In this document: positions 24,819-32,882 of the stretch, piece after piece
Layout of the letters: each line of letters opens with the position of its first letter
Position numbering within the stretch: position 1 is the first letter of the stretch
Origin: a virus
IMG/VR virus record: IMGVR_UViG_3300025154_000129
Coordinates: 1-53,908 of that record
DNA length: 53,908 bases
Direction: 5' to 3' (one strand)
Notes under the pieces: model-generated
The model's input: only the letters and a program-made list of their open reading frames with translations
Databases searched by the model: none
What the model was told of the DNA's origin: nothing
Translations under genes and position numbers: made by a program

Positions 24819-25783
24819 CTTAGGTACGCCGCAAGTCTAAGACCAGATTCCCCTGACGAATAGAAATTGTTTGTCCAATAGTTTGCTATTTTAGCAATCC
24901 TCAAGTGGTCGTTTGTTGTTAGAAGAACTTTGGTGAGATAATCAAGAATCCCCCTACGCATCTTTTCAGGATCATTCTGTCCCCTCTGATCCTTTAAACC
25001 GGTCAAAATCCCCTGCATTTTCTTCCATCTACCTTCCACTGTCAAAGTCCCATCAATCATTGTCTGAATCAAATCTTTTATCGAAGCTTCAGCGATAAAA
25101 GCAGATTCCAGTATCTCAAGAGCTTTCTTTTCATCTTCTACATCAATAACAGTCTCAAGTAGATTGAGGGCATCACGAGGAACACCTTCGGATTTCTCAG
25201 CTATTTTGACAATGACAGAATCAGGAAAAGCTGAGGAATCTTCAAATTCCGAAGCTACAACTTCAGTGAGAAGTTGATAAATATCATCCCTTCGCAACAC
25301 CTTGACTTCAAACTTCACACATCTTGATCGGATCGTTTCTGTAAGATTCTGAGGTTCAGTTGTACAGAGTATGAAATATACATGACTGGGAGGTTCTTCT
25401 AAAAGTTTTAGAAAGGCCTCTTTGGCCTCTTTGGTTAGCATGTGAACCTCATCCATTAGATACACAATACAAGGAGATTGAACAGGTGCGTACATGCAAT
25501 CCTGAGCAATATCTCTTATTGTATCTATACCCCTAAAACTAGAAGCATTGAACTCTCGAAAGTCCGGGTTATATTCTTTGTCTGCACTGTAAGCCCCTAG
25601 TTTGGATGCTACTATTCTACCTATCGAGGTCTTTCCGCATCCTTTAGGTCCATGAAATAGAAACGCATGAGGTACTTTCTCTTGCTCTCTTCCGAAGATT
25701 GAAGCCAGAGAGTTCTTGATATCTTCATTTCCTATCACTTCATCAAAATCAACAGGTCTGTAAGCTGTGTCAAGTCCGCTCAT
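24803..25783 (-). CDS. Clamp loader ATPase, DnaX/HolB-like
   Basis: 326 residues. It opens with AYRPVDFDEVIGNEDIKNSL, the classic clamp loader start. Walker A is GPKGCGKT (45-52), Walker B YLMDEVHM (about 109-115), sensor 1 LCTTEPQNLTETIRSRC with the SRC motif, and sensor 2 lies in EGVPRDALNLLE. The gene should load the sliding clamp encoded at 29058-30116 onto primed DNA. It is the only clamp loader gene seen, so one subunit may form the whole complex or work with host subunits. The zinc motif of bacterial DnaX is absent. Confidence 0.92.
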   Translation of the reverse strand: MSGLDTAYRPVDFDEVIGNEDIKNSLASIFGREQEKVPHAFLFHGPKGCGKTSIGRIVASKLGAYSADKEYNPDFREFNASSFRGIDTIRDIAQDCMYAPVQSPCIVYLMDEVHMLTKEAKEAFLKLLEEPPSHVYFILCTTEPQNLTETIRSRCVKFEVKVLRRDDIYQLLTEVVASEFEDSSAFPDSVIVKIAEKSEGVPRDALNLLETVIDVEDEKKALEILESAFIAEASIKDLIQTMIDGTLTVEGRWKKMQGILTGLKDQRGQNDPEKMRRGILDYLTKVLLTTNDHLRIAKIANYWTNNFYSSGESGLRLAAYLSCMTK

Positions 25784-25793
25784 TTGCTTCCTT

Positions 25794-26168
25794 TCAGTTA
25801 AATGTTTCCCAAATATGATTTCTTTCTATCAGTCGCTTTGCTTCAGGTATCAAATTGGAAACTTCAATGAATATTTGTCTTAATCTGTTCTCAGGAACGC
25901 AACCACTCAAAGCCAATTCCATAATAGTCATTGCTTGAGTTACTCTACCTAGTTCTTTAGATGTCAACTCTGATTTGTTATAGAGTTCCTGAAAGTTGGT
26001 CAATTCATCCTCGAGAGAGTTCACTCCCATGAGCAATTCTTCTTTCCTATTTTTATCCCTTTGTTTACTTACTTTCCTTTCTTCTATCTCCACTTTCATA
26101 TCATTGATAAGACCTTGAAGTAGAGAAAGAACAACCAAAGTGTATCTCTGTTTCTGGCTCATCCCCAT
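25794..26168 (-). CDS. Hypothetical helical protein next to the clamp loader
   Basis: 124 residues, almost all helix (VLSLLQGLINDMKVEIEERK, GVNSLEDELTNFQELYNKSE). Its ATG 26168 overlaps the preceding stop (TAATG), with AAGGAT upstream. It lies 10 bases before the clamp loader gene within one transcription unit with polymerase and clamp. A small helical accessory protein of the replisome is possible, but there is no motif to support a named role. Confidence 0.6.
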   Translation of the reverse strand: MGMSQKQRYTLVVLSLLQGLINDMKVEIEERKVSKQRDKNRKEELLMGVNSLEDELTNFQELYNKSELTSKELGRVTQAMTIMELALSGCVPENRLRQIFIEVSNLIPEAKRLIERNHIWETFN

Positions 26169-26380
26169 TAGATTAGATCCTTCTCTTCAGCTAACCATTC
26201 AGGAATTTCTATTGTAATTTCATCTCCGTTAAAAAAAGTTTTGTAATCAGAGTCTTCAAGATTCTTTACAAGGCTTTTTGGAATCCAAATTGACTCACCT
26301 TCTTCTTGTCGAATTGATATAGCTTTATCTGTATGCGTTATAAAAATGATCTCAACTTCTGTTGTTTCATTTCTTCCCAT
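26168..26380 (-). CDS. Hypothetical small acidic protein
   Basis: 70 residues with alternating beta-like pattern (TEVEIIFITHTDKAISIRQ, EITIEIPEWLAEEKDLI). ATG 26380 overlaps the polymerase stop (TAATG) behind GAAGGAG, so it is translated after the polymerase. No known family is recognised. The content of acidic residues and size resemble small inhibitor-like proteins, but nothing decides this. Confidence 0.55.
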   Translation of the reverse strand: MGRNETTEVEIIFITHTDKAISIRQEEGESIWIPKSLVKNLEDSDYKTFFNGDEITIEIPEWLAEEKDLI

Positions 26381-29058
26381 TAGATTACTCCTTCTAATCT
26401 TTGACCAAAGAAAGGTGTTCCTTTTTTAGTAAAGTATCCCTCAGAATCTATCTCTGTTTTGTGATACCAAGAATGATTAACAGGGGATGCTTCAAACTCA
26501 AGTGTCAGAGGGACGTTAATCCAATCAAATCTTTCAGGTAGAATCTTAGAAACACAGTTTTCCATTGTTTGTCGTATCTGTTTGTACTCAGAAGGAACAC
26601 AATCAGGAATGATTTCATCGTGAATTTGCAGAGCTAGATTTGATTCCCATTTATTCTTTGCACACATTTCATCCACATAGATAAGAAGCTCAAGAACGAG
26701 ATGGAACAAAGTACCCTGAATGGGAGTGTTGCCTATCTCATTTTTCTTTAAATACCCCCCTCTCCTGAATCCATGTTTCAGTCGAACAAAACCTGTCTTT
26801 TTATACTCTGCTATGATCTCTTTTTGCCATTCTCTCAAGTTGCCAAATTTGTGCCAGAACTTTTCTTCTACTTGCTTCATGTGGTTTTCAAAAGATCGGA
26901 ATTGCTGGATCTGATTGTCTTTAGGAATAATTCCTATTTTAATCAGATGATCTTTTAGAACTACACCACTGCTTGTTTTCAAAGCTATGCAGTTCTTCCA
27001 CAAAGCTTTAGCACAGTTCCCATAATAATCACCGTAAAACTCAGGGAATACAAAGCAGTTCTTTGTATAGAACCTGATCTCTTTCGCTACTTCGCTCTCT
27101 GATATGTCCCAGATAACTTCAGATTGATCCCTGTGCATATCTGTTCCCGGTGTTTTAATGTAGTAAACAAGATTAGGATCTTTAGAGTACATTGCAGCAA
27201 CACAAACTTCACCTGCTTTCACATCTCCGAATAGAAAGAATCTTCCAGGAGAGGGATAAATGCCCGATCTACAAAGTTTCTTAGCAAGTTCATCTCTCAC
27301 TGGAATGTTGTGAAGATTGGGACTGTCCGACGAAGACCTGAAACTCCTGGGAATATGAAGATTGAACCAAGTATGAATTTTATCAGAACAAGTCTCCCTA
27401 ATAAACTGATCAAAATACGTTCCTTTTGTTTTATTCAACTCCCTTAGTTTGATGTTATCTTTCACAAAAGGAAGATCAATTCCTATTATAGCTTCTTTGT
27501 CAACAGAGGTTTGTTCTGATTCTGTAGTTTTGATAGGTTCAAATTGAAGATAGTCATATAGGAGTGTTCTTAGATCTTTGTCACTCACATTCTTTCCTAT
27601 CTTCAATTCTTTCCCTGATCTTCTTTTGAAAAACTCAGCTTCCTTGCTTGTTATTATTCTATTCTTCAAATCCGCTATCTCTTTGTCTATTTCCTTCCCT
27701 GTCGTTTCGTAGTAGTTCAAATCAGATCTGACACCATGTAGAGTCATTTTTGTTAAAGAAGAGGAAGCTCGATTGAAGAACTCTCTTGCTCTTTCTAATC
27801 CTGGTGATTGAGTTATCCTCTTTTGTAGATCCCATAGCATATAGCCTATTTTTGAGTCAAGACCTCCATAGTCAAGCAAGAGATCCAAATCAGCCTCTTC
27901 CATTCTATTGAACTTTTCTCCTTTAAGAGCTTTCTTATAAGGATCAATGTAAGAATCATAAGGTTCGATTCCGAAATTGATGTAACTTTGGAAATTCAGT
28001 GATGTGAACTTCTTTCGATCATCAATCACATGCGCGGTGTCCATAGTACACCAATGACCATTGTTTGTTTCTACACCAAAGATCACATACGTCCAAACTT
28101 TTTCGTACTTAAGGTTATGAGAAGTCTTGGGAATATCAGACTGCATGATTTGTCGCCATCTTTTCTTTATTGCCATCTTTTGTATTTTATCAAAATGATG
28201 GCGATAGTCATAAGGAAAAGCGTAAGCTTTGATCTTATCATCTTCCTCGAAAGCACAAGACACAGAAACTATTTTATGACCTTCTTGATAAGGTTTCAGT
28301 CCTGAGGTCTCATAGTCGTGAAACAAGTTGTCTACACCATATGTTTCTATTCTATTGAGAAGTGACATAACAGACTCGAAAGAAAAGATGTTCTCAACGT
28401 GAGATTTGTAGTCATAGAACTCAGGTCTAGTCTCATGACAACTTTCTATAGCTCTTTTCAGATCGAGCATGTAGAAGCTTTGGAGAAGATCATCCTTCAC
28501 ATTTCGCATAGGAAAAGAAGGATGATAAAGAGGGTAAAGAAAAGCGTTGAATCTCCTACTTGGAATCTTTAACCCTCTCCATCTTCCTATCGAAGTATCT
28601 TTGAAGATTTGTCCGAACATACACCTACAAGCTGACTCGCCCATTACAAGGATATCTGTAGGTTGAAGTTCGTCAATTACAGAGTAGACGTAAGGACGAC
28701 AGCAATCTATCTCTTGGTTTGTCGGTTCTCTGTTTGCTCCTTTTTCGTCTGAAGGTCTACAATTCGCTGAATTGATCTTCCAACAATCTTCCTCCAGATC
28801 AATATAACATTCTTTCAGTTTTTGTCGGAAGAACTGCCCTACTTCACCTACTAATTGAATGTTTAGCTTGTCCTCTTGCTCTCCCGGAGCCTCCGCAATT
28901 ATAAGAATCTTCCTCTTTCCTTTTCCTGTGTAAGGCATTTTAGGGGATCTACATTTACGAAATAGACCACATTCATTACATAGATCCCCTTCAGGAGCTT
29001 TATTTATCATGCCTTCACTTGCTTCCTGAATCTCTTTCGTAGTAAAGAAGCCCAGCAT
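26380..29058 (-). CDS. Family A DNA polymerase fused to an N-terminal uracil-DNA-glycosylase domain
   Basis: 892 residues. Residues 1-215 form a family-4-like uracil-DNA glycosylase: CNECGLFRKC (Cys27, Cys30, Cys36), AEAPGEQED (55-63), NCRPSDE and CCRPYV (Cys100, Cys119/120) for the iron-sulfur site, and PLYHPSF (His179). A 3'-5' exonuclease follows (HDYETSG near 250, SHNLKYEK, LLLDYGGLDSK). The polymerase part has motif A GDVKAGEVC (D-x4-E kept, but not DYSQIE), a variant motif B (RFYTKNCFVFPEFYGDYYG) and motif C LQIHDEII. No 5' nuclease domain is present. ATG 29058 follows AAGGGGAAATA. This is the main replicative polymerase of the phage. Confidence 0.93.
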   Translation of the reverse strand: MLGFFTTKEIQEASEGMINKAPEGDLCNECGLFRKCRSPKMPYTGKGKRKILIIAEAPGEQEDKLNIQLVGEVGQFFRQKLKECYIDLEEDCWKINSANCRPSDEKGANREPTNQEIDCCRPYVYSVIDELQPTDILVMGESACRCMFGQIFKDTSIGRWRGLKIPSRRFNAFLYPLYHPSFPMRNVKDDLLQSFYMLDLKRAIESCHETRPEFYDYKSHVENIFSFESVMSLLNRIETYGVDNLFHDYETSGLKPYQEGHKIVSVSCAFEEDDKIKAYAFPYDYRHHFDKIQKMAIKKRWRQIMQSDIPKTSHNLKYEKVWTYVIFGVETNNGHWCTMDTAHVIDDRKKFTSLNFQSYINFGIEPYDSYIDPYKKALKGEKFNRMEEADLDLLLDYGGLDSKIGYMLWDLQKRITQSPGLERAREFFNRASSSLTKMTLHGVRSDLNYYETTGKEIDKEIADLKNRIITSKEAEFFKRRSGKELKIGKNVSDKDLRTLLYDYLQFEPIKTTESEQTSVDKEAIIGIDLPFVKDNIKLRELNKTKGTYFDQFIRETCSDKIHTWFNLHIPRSFRSSSDSPNLHNIPVRDELAKKLCRSGIYPSPGRFFLFGDVKAGEVCVAAMYSKDPNLVYYIKTPGTDMHRDQSEVIWDISESEVAKEIRFYTKNCFVFPEFYGDYYGNCAKALWKNCIALKTSSGVVLKDHLIKIGIIPKDNQIQQFRSFENHMKQVEEKFWHKFGNLREWQKEIIAEYKKTGFVRLKHGFRRGGYLKKNEIGNTPIQGTLFHLVLELLIYVDEMCAKNKWESNLALQIHDEIIPDCVPSEYKQIRQTMENCVSKILPERFDWINVPLTLEFEASPVNHSWYHKTEIDSEGYFTKKGTPFFGQRLEGVI

Positions 29059-30116
29059 TATTTCCCCTTCAACAAAGGAAGTTGAACCATATGCTTGAAA
29101 TTCCCTGAAGTAAACAGAGCTACTGAGAACTCTCGATCTTGGCGCTTCATTGAATGGAAAGAAACATCGGTACTCTTTTCAAGAACTTGACTGAGGAAGT
29201 AAGGATTGACGTGAAACTCTTTCTCTTCCCCTTCATACTCAGTCTTGATGATCTTCTCCAATGAACCTCTCTCCTGCTCTGCTTTACAAATGATCTCCCC
29301 CTTTTTGAACAAAACAGAGACGGTCTTTGTTGGGTCTGTTTTCACATTGTCAAGCATTACATAGGTAGATTCAATTGCAGTCTTAAATTCGGAAGGAAGA
29401 GTAAAGATTGTCGATCCTGAATCAATCAAAGAGAACAAAGAAACAAGAGGCAGATGATCACCCATCACTTTTCTGCAAGAGAAAGTTGCTTCATTTTCAG
29501 TCTTAAAATGCAACCAGTTATCTGATTCACAGTATTCAGAAACAGTGAGATTGGAAAGTTCAAGAGCATCAACAGCGGAAATCAACATCTTGTCAACACC
29601 CTCTTTCATTTTGTACCAGGATGTTCTCACTTTATCTGTAGTCGAAACATCTTCTCCATTAACAAATACAGAAGTGAGAACCAAGTCAGTCTGATTCTTG
29701 CTTGCAGAAAAGGCACACAACCACAAAGCGTCTGAGAAATCTTCAGGTAAGAACTTCCAATCACTCATTTCGTCGCTGAGTGACTTTATCAACTCTTCGA
29801 CTTTATCTCGTTCGTCAAGCATCACAGACAGCTTTGCCTTAGTGTCTGGCGTGACGATCCTTACTTTATCCTTATCAAGATTGATCTCGACTTCATCTGA
29901 AGACGAAGATTGAAGGATCTTGATAAGGTCGTCTGATTTGATAGAAGATACAAATTCAGAAGGTAAGGGGTGAGAGATCATTATGCTCCCATTTGTTGCA
30001 CAAAGATTTGTCCCTGTGAATATTAAATGGGTTTGTTGTTGAACTATTTCTCTTTTTGCTACAGCAGGTTTTACTATGTCAATTACTTCCAGCAATTGCT
30101 TCCTATTGAATTTCAT
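29058..30116 (-). CDS. Sliding clamp, DNA polymerase III beta-like
   Basis: 352 residues. The start MKFNRKQLLEVIDIVKPAV, then HLIFTGTNLCATNG and a repeated three-domain beta-alpha pattern match DnaN-like clamps. The C-terminal end (VSFHSMKRQDREFSVALFTS, then MVQLPLL) is in line with the last strands of a clamp; the MPMR-type end of bacterial DnaN is replaced. Rings of this kind hold the polymerase on DNA. It is directly upstream of the polymerase gene and is loaded by the DnaX-like protein. ATG 30116 follows AGGAGC. Confidence 0.85.
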   Translation of the reverse strand: MKFNRKQLLEVIDIVKPAVAKREIVQQQTHLIFTGTNLCATNGSIMISHPLPSEFVSSIKSDDLIKILQSSSSDEVEINLDKDKVRIVTPDTKAKLSVMLDERDKVEELIKSLSDEMSDWKFLPEDFSDALWLCAFSASKNQTDLVLTSVFVNGEDVSTTDKVRTSWYKMKEGVDKMLISAVDALELSNLTVSEYCESDNWLHFKTENEATFSCRKVMGDHLPLVSLFSLIDSGSTIFTLPSEFKTAIESTYVMLDNVKTDPTKTVSVLFKKGEIICKAEQERGSLEKIIKTEYEGEEKEFHVNPYFLSQVLEKSTDVSFHSMKRQDREFSVALFTSGNFKHMVQLPLLKGK

Positions 30117-30586
30117 GCGTTTAGCTCCTCTTTCGTTTTTCCTTTACAAGAAAGACAAGTGTAAGTATTTGATTCCTTGTCATATTCTGTATAGCAATCC
30201 CATAACCAATTACTACACACAGAACATTCAACCCATTTATCATTATCCGAGTGTAAATGCATCTTGTTTCTCCCATTTTGAAAACAAGCTTCTGTCCCTT
30301 TTTCTGTATTAATACTACTATTGAAAGGTAAGTCTGTTGCATCTTGATGATTAGATGGGGCAAGAGCACGAAACACGCCTTTAGTCACCCACCCTGACCC
30401 AGCACAAAAATCACAATCTTGTGGTTCATTACACCAACAAGGAACAGTAAACCCCAAGCAAGGACCTACTGCAAACACACCACTTTCCGGAATATCTAAC
30501 TCCTTCCAACATTCTTGTGCCAAGTGCATCATGTTCCCAAAGCCTATAATATGCCCTAATTCTTTAACTAATCCTTTATCTGACAT
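30113..30586 (-). CDS. Cysteine-rich protein with DnaJ-like zinc motif
   Basis: 157 residues from ATG 30586, which overlaps the preceding stop (TAATG) after GGGAGAAAGAG. VPCWCNEPQDCDFCAGSGW carries a CxxCxGxG-like knuckle, and a second set, ECSVCSNWLWDC...TCLSCKGK, follows. Two zinc sites are therefore likely. The N-terminal part is helical. It lies between the clamp gene and the base-modification genes. The function is unknown; phages often carry such small zinc proteins. Confidence 0.6.
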   Translation of the reverse strand: MSDKGLVKELGHIIGFGNMMHLAQECWKELDIPESGVFAVGPCLGFTVPCWCNEPQDCDFCAGSGWVTKGVFRALAPSNHQDATDLPFNSSINTEKGTEACFQNGRNKMHLHSDNDKWVECSVCSNWLWDCYTEYDKESNTYTCLSCKGKTKEELNA

Positions 30587-30858
30587 TACTCTTTCTCCCA
30601 TTTAGGACACCAAAAGTTTTCACTAATTTCTGTAGTGTGCGGAGATTGAACTATGTTACAAAAAGGCTCACCATTTGAATGCTTGCAGTTTAAACATTTC
30701 TCCTCTTTCAAATCTAAAATATTTTGCACATGTTTAGGGTAAAAGAAAGAGACAAGTCTTTTGTATTCAAGTCCTTTGGACTCAACAAATTCCTTGTTTG
30801 CTCTTTCGATAGTAGGGGTGTTTAGTGCAGGGAAGTTCCCGGCTAAGTAGAGTTTCAT
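30586..30858 (-). CDS. Hypothetical small protein with zinc-like C-terminus
   Basis: 90 residues. It starts MKLYLAGNFPALNTPTIERA and continues to YKRLVSFFYPK, an N-terminal pattern (KLYLAG...LVSFFY) I have seen in other phage hypotheticals. The C-terminal CLNCKHSNGEPFC...WCPKW suggests a zinc site. It overlaps both neighbours by one to four bases. No function can be assigned. The location just downstream of the base-modification genes leaves a link possible. Confidence 0.6.
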   Translation of the reverse strand: MKLYLAGNFPALNTPTIERANKEFVESKGLEYKRLVSFFYPKHVQNILDLKEEKCLNCKHSNGEPFCNIVQSPHTTEISENFWCPKWEKE

Positions 30859-31271
30859 TATATATCATACTCCTCTATTTCTTTTCTCAATCTAAACCTT
30901 GTTCTTATTGTTTTCGTCAACACATCTTCGGCAGGAAATCTGTGTTTGTGACGAAGCTCAAGTAAAGAGGAAACAGTTATCCAGTAAGAGAACAACAAAC
31001 CAAATACAGCTTTCTCTTCCGAAGTTTCTGCCAACGATTGCTTTTCTCTCACGATCAGATTCATTTGCCTAGACCAGATTCCCCATTCATCGCTCAATCT
31101 TCCCAGTCTTTGTTTCGCTGCCCACTCATACTTTTCATCAATTACATTCAGAAGTTGAAGATGAAGAGGTTGATCAGGGTTAATCACAAACTGAGGTTCT
31201 GCTAGTTCTGCTTTCTTTACCAGAGCATCAAACCTTTGCATTATTTCTTCTTGTGTCAAACTGCTGCTCAT
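30858..31271 (-). CDS. Hypothetical helical protein
   Basis: 137 residues; helical throughout (EEIMQRFDALVKKAELAEPQ, EKYEWAAKQRLGRLSDEWG), with a more hydrophobic segment VFGLLFSYWITVSSLLEL that could be buried or membrane-linked. ATG 31271 follows AGGAGC. No known motif. It lies in the - strand operon downstream of the DUF2493-like and DpdA-like genes. Confidence 0.55.
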   Translation of the reverse strand: MSSSLTQEEIMQRFDALVKKAELAEPQFVINPDQPLHLQLLNVIDEKYEWAAKQRLGRLSDEWGIWSRQMNLIVREKQSLAETSEEKAVFGLLFSYWITVSSLLELRHKHRFPAEDVLTKTIRTRFRLRKEIEEYDI

Positions 31272-31297
31272 TGTATTGCTCCTATAGTTAATTGTGT

Positions 31298-31651
31298 TTA
31301 GTGAGGTTTAAATTGCCAGACAAAAACAGGCTTACCTAACCTTTTCATCTCCTCAATCATATTGACAGAGCCTCGAGATTTGCCATCCCAACAAACTATA
31401 GCTGCGTCTGCGTACTCTGCCATTTCTTTATTTCGTATAAAGCCTGCTGATTTACCATATTTATCCCAATCAGCAGGAAACTCTTTTACAGAGATATTGT
31501 TGCGTTGCGCCCATTCCTTCCCATGAGAGTCTGCACCCCTTGCCATACCACATACAACTTCTGTGATATTTCGACCTGTACCTGACCAATCGACAGCTTC
31601 AATTACATCGGCGTACCTGGCTGTTCTGCTTCCTGCAATTACAACTTTCAT
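31298..31651 (-). CDS. DUF2493 / SLOG-like nucleotide-binding protein
   Basis: 117 residues from ATG 31651 (GAGGAGATATT upstream). MKVVIAGSRTARYADVIEAV, then VVCGMARGADSHGKEWA and KSAGFIRNKEMAEYADAAIV, are the hallmarks of the small SLOG Rossmann proteins annotated DUF2493 (YspA-like), which are thought to bind a nucleotide or ADP-ribose-like ligand. It sits 12 bases after the DpdA-like gene. Its role in phages is not settled; a link to nucleotide metabolism or modification is an inference. Confidence 0.8.
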   Translation of the reverse strand: MKVVIAGSRTARYADVIEAVDWSGTGRNITEVVCGMARGADSHGKEWAQRNNISVKEFPADWDKYGKSAGFIRNKEMAEYADAAIVCWDGKSRGSVNMIEEMKRLGKPVFVWQFKPH

Positions 31652-31662
31652 AATATCTCCTC

Positions 31663-32544
31663 TCATAAGTCAAAAGCGCCTGTAAATATTCCTTTTTTGT
31701 GTTTGAAAGCCCAAGGCCATTTAGGTAAAGCTTGTTCCATTCTGAGAAAGAAAAGCATATTCCACTTATCTCTTACAGAACAATCATTGCTCAAACCCGG
31801 TTCTTCTACAACCTCCTTTCCATTTTCAAAATGACTCTTGCCTAGTGTAAAACCTTCTCCACTGATAACTTCTTCCAAATACTCACGTTCTGTTACAGAC
31901 ATAGTTTGTAGGTGTTTATCTGCTTTTTCAAGAGATGGGGATTTAGTGGATACTTTGATTGTGTAAGGGGATCTATCATATCTGCCTTGTTTAGGAAATA
32001 AGATAATCCCATATCTACCAAATTGAACCCAACTTGTGCTATCGACAGAGAAGAAGGGATATTTATATAACAGATCGGGAGAGGTCATAGCAAATCCGTG
32101 AGTCTTCCATCTAGGCAAACAATCAGGATAATCACAAAGCATTCCGAATACTTTATCTGCAAAATCATAGTAATCCGATTTTGTCATGTCCTGACCTAAC
32201 CCGCCTATTCCTATGTACTCATACTTATCCATATACTTTCTTAACCATTTGAAATCTTCTTTTGGATGAAATACAGGCAGAGGTGACAATCCGTGTTCTT
32301 TCTCAAGATATTCTTGAACTCGCCAAGAAGCTTCCCCATTGAAAATAACGTCCACATTGACATAGATATCAATATGATCAAAATTTTGTTTTATGAATTC
32401 GGCATAGTCATCAACATATTTCCAAAACTCTTTTGTTTCTACATAAGAATAATCAATATCTCCTTTTCTTTTTGATCCTTTATGCAGACTTTTCATTACA
32501 CGCTCATACAAAGAGTGAGCGCCTGAATCAAGAAAACATTTCAT
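31663..32544 (-). CDS. dpdA: DpdA-like 7-deazaguanine DNA transglycosylase
   Basis: 293 residues. The N-terminus FLDSGAHSLYERVM, then IDIYVNVDVIFNGEASW, PLPVFHPKEDFKWLRKYM, YEYIGIGGLGQ, THGFAMTSPDLLYKYPFFSV and DSTSWVQFGRYG follow the order of phage DpdA proteins, relatives of tRNA-guanine transglycosylase. The enzyme swaps a guanine in DNA for a 7-deazaguanine. FolE, QueE and QueD genes of the same strand (34476-37545) provide the precursor. A glycosyltransferase and a PTPS-like gene lie immediately upstream. ATG 32544 follows AGAGGATG. The family assignment is firm; which base is inserted cannot be told from sequence. Confidence 0.87.
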   Translation of the reverse strand: MKCFLDSGAHSLYERVMKSLHKGSKRKGDIDYSYVETKEFWKYVDDYAEFIKQNFDHIDIYVNVDVIFNGEASWRVQEYLEKEHGLSPLPVFHPKEDFKWLRKYMDKYEYIGIGGLGQDMTKSDYYDFADKVFGMLCDYPDCLPRWKTHGFAMTSPDLLYKYPFFSVDSTSWVQFGRYGIILFPKQGRYDRSPYTIKVSTKSPSLEKADKHLQTMSVTEREYLEEVISGEGFTLGKSHFENGKEVVEEPGLSNDCSVRDKWNMLFFLRMEQALPKWPWAFKHKKGIFTGAFDL

Positions 32545-32545
32545 A

Positions 32546-32881
32546 TCATCCTCTTTCTACTATCGCACCGTTTTCACCATCTTCAGATATCTCAACCCTG
32601 AAAGCATCAAAATGCTCAAGCAAATCTTCAGCTATCATCTCACACGAAACTCCTGTGCGAGGACGAGCTTGAGATGAATCCCATCTGTTTTTTATGTAAT
32701 CTTCTACCTTCCATTTAGTTTCGATAAACTCAATATCCCTATCGCTATGCGATACCTCAAACAACATCTTCACATGAAAGATATGCCTATGGGTAGAACG
32801 TAAAAAAGACAAATGAACAGGAGCATCAGGCCAATTATGGTACCCTTCAAACTGAGTTGTTAACCACACATAAATTTTCAT
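32546..32881 (-). CDS. PTPS-fold (QueD-like) protein of unknown activity
   Basis: 111 residues from ATG 32881, just behind the glycosyltransferase stop and AAAAAGGATTGG. KIYVWLTTQFEGYHNWPDAP, THRHIFHVKMLFEV and DRDIEFIETK correspond to the first strands of 6-pyruvoyl-tetrahydropterin synthase, with HRH in place of HGH; SCEMIAEDLLEHF and VEISEDGENGAIVE match the later PTSENVA and ET..S..E segments. The catalytic cysteine of QueD is not evident. A true QueD is encoded separately at 37174-37545, so this is a second, diverged member in the same locus. It may act on the modified base or a pterin; this is inferred. Confidence 0.6.
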   Translation of the reverse strand: MKIYVWLTTQFEGYHNWPDAPVHLSFLRSTHRHIFHVKMLFEVSHSDRDIEFIETKWKVEDYIKNRWDSSQARPRTGVSCEMIAEDLLEHFDAFRVEISEDGENGAIVERG

Positions 32882-32882
32882 T

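Noticed and set aside
30396-30415. DnaJ co-chaperone
   Set aside because: Only one CxxCxGxG-like knuckle is present and there is no J domain with HPD in the protein.
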